Shown here: positions 61,045-64,000 of the stretch, one piece after another
Layout of the letters: every line of letters begins with the position of its first letter
Numbering within the stretch: the stretch's first letter is position 1
From: Taklimakanibacter albus
GTDB taxonomy: Bacteria; Pseudomonadota; Alphaproteobacteria; Rhizobiales; Aestuariivirgaceae
NCBI RefSeq assembly: GCF_016595235.1
Contig: NZ_JAENHL010000007.1
Coordinates: 310,001 to 374,000 of the forward strand
DNA length: 64,000 nt
Reading direction: 5' to 3'
Notes under the pieces: model-generated
What the model saw: the letters and a program-made list of their open reading frames with translations, nothing else
Databases searched by the model: none
Told to the model about the DNA's origin: nothing
Made by a program: the position numbers and the translations under genes

Positions 61045-61937
61045 ATGACACATCGCCGGCGCCGGGCCGTCCGCTCTGGCTGTTGCTGGCACCCGCCATC
61101 TTTCTCGTTTTGTGGTCGGGCGGCTACAGCATCGCCAAGCTCGGCATCAGGCATGCCGAGCCTCTGACCTTCCTCGCTCTGCGTTACGCCGTGGTGCTCA
61201 TCATCCTGGCGCCTTTCGCCATCGCGATGCGCCCCGCCTGGCCGACGAAACCTGCGCAATGGTTCCATATCGCTTTCGTCGGCTTCCTCATCCAGGGCAT
61301 TTATTTCGGCCTCTGCTATCTCGCCTTCAATGCCGGAGCCTCCGCCGGCACCGTCGCCATCATCGTTTGCCTGCAGCCGATCCTGGTCGGACTGGTGGCG
61401 CCCTATTTCGCACGCGAGCGTGTCAGCGCCTTGCGCTGGCTGGGCCTCGTTCTGGGTCTTGCCGGCGCCGCTACCGTCATCCTCGGACAGTCGGCCGTCA
61501 AATCGGAGAGCATCTTCGGCATTCTGTGCTCGATCGGCGCGCTTCTCGGCATCACCGGCGGCACATTATGGGAAAAACGCTTCGGCATGAGTCATCATCC
61601 GATCGTCTCGAACATGGTGCAATATACGGCGGGCCTCGCCAGCACCTTGCCTTTGGCGCTCGCCACCGAGACGCTGAACGTCGACTGGTCGTCGCCCGAA
61701 TTCATGGCCGCTCTTGCCTATCTGGTGATCGGCAATTCGGTGATCTCGATGACCTTGCTGCTCGCCATGATCCGCGCCGGCGAGGTTTCGCGCGTCTCGT
61801 CGCTCTTCTATCTCGTGCCGCCGGTCGCGACCTTGATGGCGTGGCCGATCCTCGGCGAAGCGATGCCGGTCATCGCCTGGATCGGCATGGGCATCGCCGC
61901 ACTCGGCGTGGCGATTGCGAGCCGGCGGACGGCATGA
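61041..61937 (+). CDS. EamA/DMT-superfamily transporter
   Basis: This 298-residue inner-membrane protein has ten hydrophobic segments in two EamA repeats (LAPAIFLVLWSGGYSIAKLGIRHAEPLTFLALRY and GILCSIGALLGITGGTLWEKR). It is a probable exporter of a metabolite or drug, perhaps the methylated product of the upstream enzyme, since the two genes overlap by 4 nt. It is clearly different from the EamA protein at 25308. Confidence 0.9.
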   Translation: MNDTSPAPGRPLWLLLAPAIFLVLWSGGYSIAKLGIRHAEPLTFLALRYAVVLIILAPFAIAMRPAWPTKPAQWFHIAFVGFLIQGIYFGLCYLAFNAGASAGTVAIIVCLQPILVGLVAPYFARERVSALRWLGLVLGLAGAATVILGQSAVKSESIFGILCSIGALLGITGGTLWEKRFGMSHHPIVSNMVQYTAGLASTLPLALATETLNVDWSSPEFMAALAYLVIGNSVISMTLLLAMIRAGEVSRVSSLFYLVPPVATLMAWPILGEAMPVIAWIGMGIAALGVAIASRRTA

Positions 61938-61971
61938 GATAGTCGCCCCCCAATATCGAAGGAGACTTGTG

Positions 61972-62391
61972 ATGAAAGCACTTTACACCGCACATGGCAG
62001 CGCAACCGGTGGTCGCGACGGACAAGGCCGCACCGATGACGGCAAGATCGACGTCAAGCTGACGCTGCCTAAGGAAATGGGCGGCTCCGGCACCGGCACC
62101 AACCCCGAGCAGCTTTTTTCGGTCGGTTATTCCGCCTGCTATCTGGGCGCGCTCAAATTTGTCGCCGGCAAGGAGAAGGTGAAGATCACCGACGATGCGA
62201 AAGTCTTCGCCAATGTCGGCATCGGCGAACGCGACGACAAGCAGGGCTTCGGCCTCGTGGTGGCGCTCGAAGTGAGCCTGCCGGGCGTCGACAAGGCCAA
62301 GGCCGAAGACCTCGTCAAGAAAGCCCATGTCGTGTGCCCCTACAGCCACGCCACCAAGGGCAATGTCCAGGTCACGACCACCATCGTGTGA
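61972..62391 (+). CDS. ohr: organic hydroperoxide resistance protein Ohr (OsmC family)
   Basis: This 139-residue thiol peroxidase has the two active cysteines of Ohr: C56 in SVGYSACYLGAL and C122 in HVVCPYSHAT. The start LYTAHGSATGGRDGQGRTDDG is typical of the Ohr branch rather than OsmC. It detoxifies organic hydroperoxides using lipoyl thiols in the cytoplasm. AAGGAG precedes the ATG. No OhrR regulator is adjacent. A strong terminator follows. Confidence 0.93.
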   Translation: MKALYTAHGSATGGRDGQGRTDDGKIDVKLTLPKEMGGSGTGTNPEQLFSVGYSACYLGALKFVAGKEKVKITDDAKVFANVGIGERDDKQGFGLVVALEVSLPGVDKAKAEDLVKKAHVVCPYSHATKGNVQVTTTIV

Positions 62392-62401
62392 TTCACATAA
62401 T

Positions 62402-62439
62402 CCCCTCTCTCTCGCCGGGAGAGAGGGGTTAAATTTTTT
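62402..62439 (+). terminator. intrinsic terminator of ohr
   Basis: CCCCTCTCTC (62402-62411) pairs perfectly with GAGAGAGGGG (62419-62428), followed by TTAAATTTTTT. Confidence 0.85.
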
Positions 62440-62514
62440 CGGGCCTTTGTCGATCACGCCCCAGTTCAAACGACTATGGTTCAGCGATCAATCAGGATCG
62501 CCGGGAGATGAACC

Positions 62515-62862
62515 ATGAAATACATGCTCTTGCTCTATCGTGACGAAAGCCGCTTCACGCGGACGGACAATGACATGTCCGCCCCCTATATCGCCTATAC
62601 CCAGGCATTGATCGGCGCCGGCGTGCTGGCTGGCGGCGATCGCCTGCAACCGGTCGAGACCGCCTCGACGGTGCGCCAGGTGAATGGCGAGACGACGGTG
62701 CTCGACGGTCCTTATGCCGACTCCAAGGAGCAGTTGGGCGGCTTCTTCATCATCGATGTGCCCGATCTCGATTCAGCCCTGCAATGGGCGGCGCGCTGTC
62801 CCGGCGCCACACAGGGCAGTGTCGAGGTCCGCCCGCTCTGGATGATGCCGAAGCCCGCATGA
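62515..62862 (+). CDS. YCII/DGPF-domain protein
   Basis: This 115-residue small protein has the start MKYMLLLYRDES and the DGPYADSKEQLGGFFIIDVPDLDSALQWA block that names the DGPF group. In many bacteria these genes sit immediately before an ECF sigma factor of the type found here, with a 4-nt overlap, as seen. Function unproven; the pairing suggests a partner or modulator of the sigma factor. Confidence 0.92.
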   Translation: MKYMLLLYRDESRFTRTDNDMSAPYIAYTQALIGAGVLAGGDRLQPVETASTVRQVNGETTVLDGPYADSKEQLGGFFIIDVPDLDSALQWAARCPGATQGSVEVRPLWMMPKPA

Positions 62863-64000
62863 TGGAACCGGCCAGCCTGCCGCCCGCCGCTGTCGCGCAT
62901 GTCGCCCGGGCGAGCTACGGCAAGCTGGTCGCCTATCTCTCCGCCCGCACGCGTGATGTCGCGAAAGCCGAGGATGCCCTTGCGCAAGCCTTTCTCGAAG
63001 CGCTGAACCGCTGGCCGAAAAGCGGCGTTCCGGAAAGTCCGGAGGCCTGGCTTCTGACCGTCGCCAGGCGCCAGCTCGTCGATCACAATCGCCGCGTCCT
63101 CACCGCCGAGCGCGGCAGGGATCATCTGCTCCTGCTCGCCGAGGAATTGGACGACAAGCCGCGCGACATACCCGATGAACGCCTGAGCCTGATGTTCGCT
63201 TGCGCCCATCCCGCCATCGATGTGCGGATGCGGGCGCCGCTCATCCTGCAGACTGTGTTGGGCTTCGACGCGGCAACCATCGCCCAGGCCTTTCTCGTGT
63301 CGCCCACCACCATGAGCCAGCGCCTGGTGCGCGCCAAGGCCAAGATCAAGGACGCCGGCATTCCGTTCCGTATCCCTGATCGCGATGAGTTGCCGGAACG
63401 CCTCGACGCGGTGCTCGCTGCTGTCTATGCCGCCTTCAGTGCCGGCTGGGCCGATCCCCTGGGCGTCGACGTCCAGCGCAAAGGCCTCGCCGATGAAGCG
63501 ATCTGGCTGGCGCGTCTCATCGTCGAGCTGTTACCGAAGGAGCCCGAAGCGCTGGGTCTGCTCGCACTGCTGCTCCATCTCGATGCGCGCCGCCTCGCGC
63601 GCCGCGACGAAGCCGGCCACTTCGTGCCTTTGATGGAACAGGATCCAGCCCGCTGGCAGGCGCCCTTGATCGAGGAAGCCGACGGTCTCCTGCGCGAAGC
63701 GAGCCGTCATTATTGTATCGGGCGCTATCAGCTCGAAGCCGCGATCCAGTCGGCGCATGCGATCCGCCGGCGTACCGGCCGCGCCGATTGGACGGCGCTC
63801 GAGCGGCTCTATGACCGGCTCTTTGATCTGACCCACTCGCCGGTGGTGGCGCTCAATCGCGCCGTCGTCATCGCCGAGCTGCGCGGCGCGCCCGCAGGCC
63901 TGGCCGCGCTCGACGCCATCGCCGAGGACAAACGCCTCGCCGACTATCAGCCTTATTGGGCAGCGCGCGCCGAGCTTAAGGCGCGTCTCTCCGACAAGGC
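62859..64000 (+). CDS. ECF-like RNA polymerase sigma factor (DUF6596 type), runs off right edge
   Basis: The first 380 residues are visible. Sigma region 2 is at about 15-75 (YGKLVAYLSARTRDVAKAEDALAQAFLEAL, then SPEAWLLTVARRQLVDHNRR). Region 4 is at about 120-160 (RAPLILQTVLGFDAATIAQAFLVSPTTMSQRLVRAKAKI). The long C-terminal extension, with helical YAAFSAGWADPLGVD and LIVELLPKEPEALGLLALLLHLDARR blocks, is typical of the DUF6596 sigma group. The start overlaps the YCII stop (ATGA). The C-terminal end is outside the window. Confidence 0.93.
   Translation, partial: MMEPASLPPAAVAHVARASYGKLVAYLSARTRDVAKAEDALAQAFLEALNRWPKSGVPESPEAWLLTVARRQLVDHNRRVLTAERGRDHLLLLAEELDDKPRDIPDERLSLMFACAHPAIDVRMRAPLILQTVLGFDAATIAQAFLVSPTTMSQRLVRAKAKIKDAGIPFRIPDRDELPERLDAVLAAVYAAFSAGWADPLGVDVQRKGLADEAIWLARLIVELLPKEPEALGLLALLLHLDARRLARRDEAGHFVPLMEQDPARWQAPLIEEADGLLREASRHYCIGRYQLEAAIQSAHAIRRRTGRADWTALERLYDRLFDLTHSPVVALNRAVVIAELRGAPAGLAALDAIAEDKRLADYQPYWAARAELKARLSDK

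Overview
The window is a high-GC stretch (about 60-70% in most lines counted by hand) of an alphaproteobacterial chromosome, most likely from the order Hyphomicrobiales (Rhizobiales). The indications are an alphaproteobacterial-type RpoD next to DnaG, a Ku/LigD end-joining locus, DUF1127, GFA, HlyU-type and host-attachment-type small proteins, and intergenic repeats built from GAGCGC/GCGCTC palindromes like those dispersed in rhizobial genomes. The species cannot be named from sequence alone. No tRNA, rRNA, CRISPR array, transposase or integrase gene was seen.

Layout, left half. 1-926 is the start of a PLP amino-acid decarboxylase that runs off the left edge. 1.5-6.4 kb holds AMP nucleosidase and a Ku / LigD(PE-ligase) / separate LigD-type polymerase locus. 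6.4-11.3 kb holds a SIMPL-domain protein, a small secreted protein, an NCS1 permease plus MetX-like hydrolase unit with two likely RNA control elements, and an uncharacterised protein. 11.5-17 kb is an RTX metalloprotease with its type I secretion ABC transporter and membrane fusion protein. 17-19.5 kb is a minus-strand operon of acetyltransferase, CN-hydrolase, carbonic anhydrase and monooxygenase-fold protein, joined by 4-nt overlaps. 19.8-28.9 kb holds PhoX with a Pho-box-like site, an NTF2-fold protein, a wHTH-TolB-TPR regulator, DUF1127, an ArsR/EamA divergent pair with a long palindrome between them, a small membrane protein, an AraC regulator and a MurA whose catalytic cysteine is Asp.

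Layout, right half. 28.9-41.9 kb is a catabolic peptide-uptake locus. A LysR gene diverges from an amidinotransferase-fold hydrolase and a solute-binding protein. Then a LacI-type operator precedes a fully overlapped operon of binding protein, two permeases, two ATPases, two P1 (DmpA/BapA-type) self-cleaving peptidases, a C45 acyltransferase-family hydrolase and the LacI regulator. Together these suggest import and intracellular cleavage of unusual amides or peptides. 41.9-49.5 kb is housekeeping and accessory genes: VOC proteins, a histidine phosphatase, an OYE/FadH-like flavoenzyme, a GNAT, a GFA protein, LysR/azoreductase, YjbQ, a host-attachment-type protein and an HlyU-type protein.

49.6-55.1 kb is the most unusual region. 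The 3' end of a DUF2259-type gene is present three times (one intact gene, two remnants). Between the copies sit a roughly 50% GC four-gene operon of small, unrecognised winged-helix-like proteins whose last member carries a HEPN-type R-X4-H motif, about 1 kb of decayed AT-rich DNA, and an orphan MbtH-like gene. This looks like an insertion hot spot carrying a candidate undescribed defence or regulatory module. 55.1-64 kb returns to core genes: rpoD, dnaG, a DUF4126 membrane protein, a methyltransferase/EamA pair, Ohr, and a YCII/ECF-like sigma factor pair that runs off the right edge.
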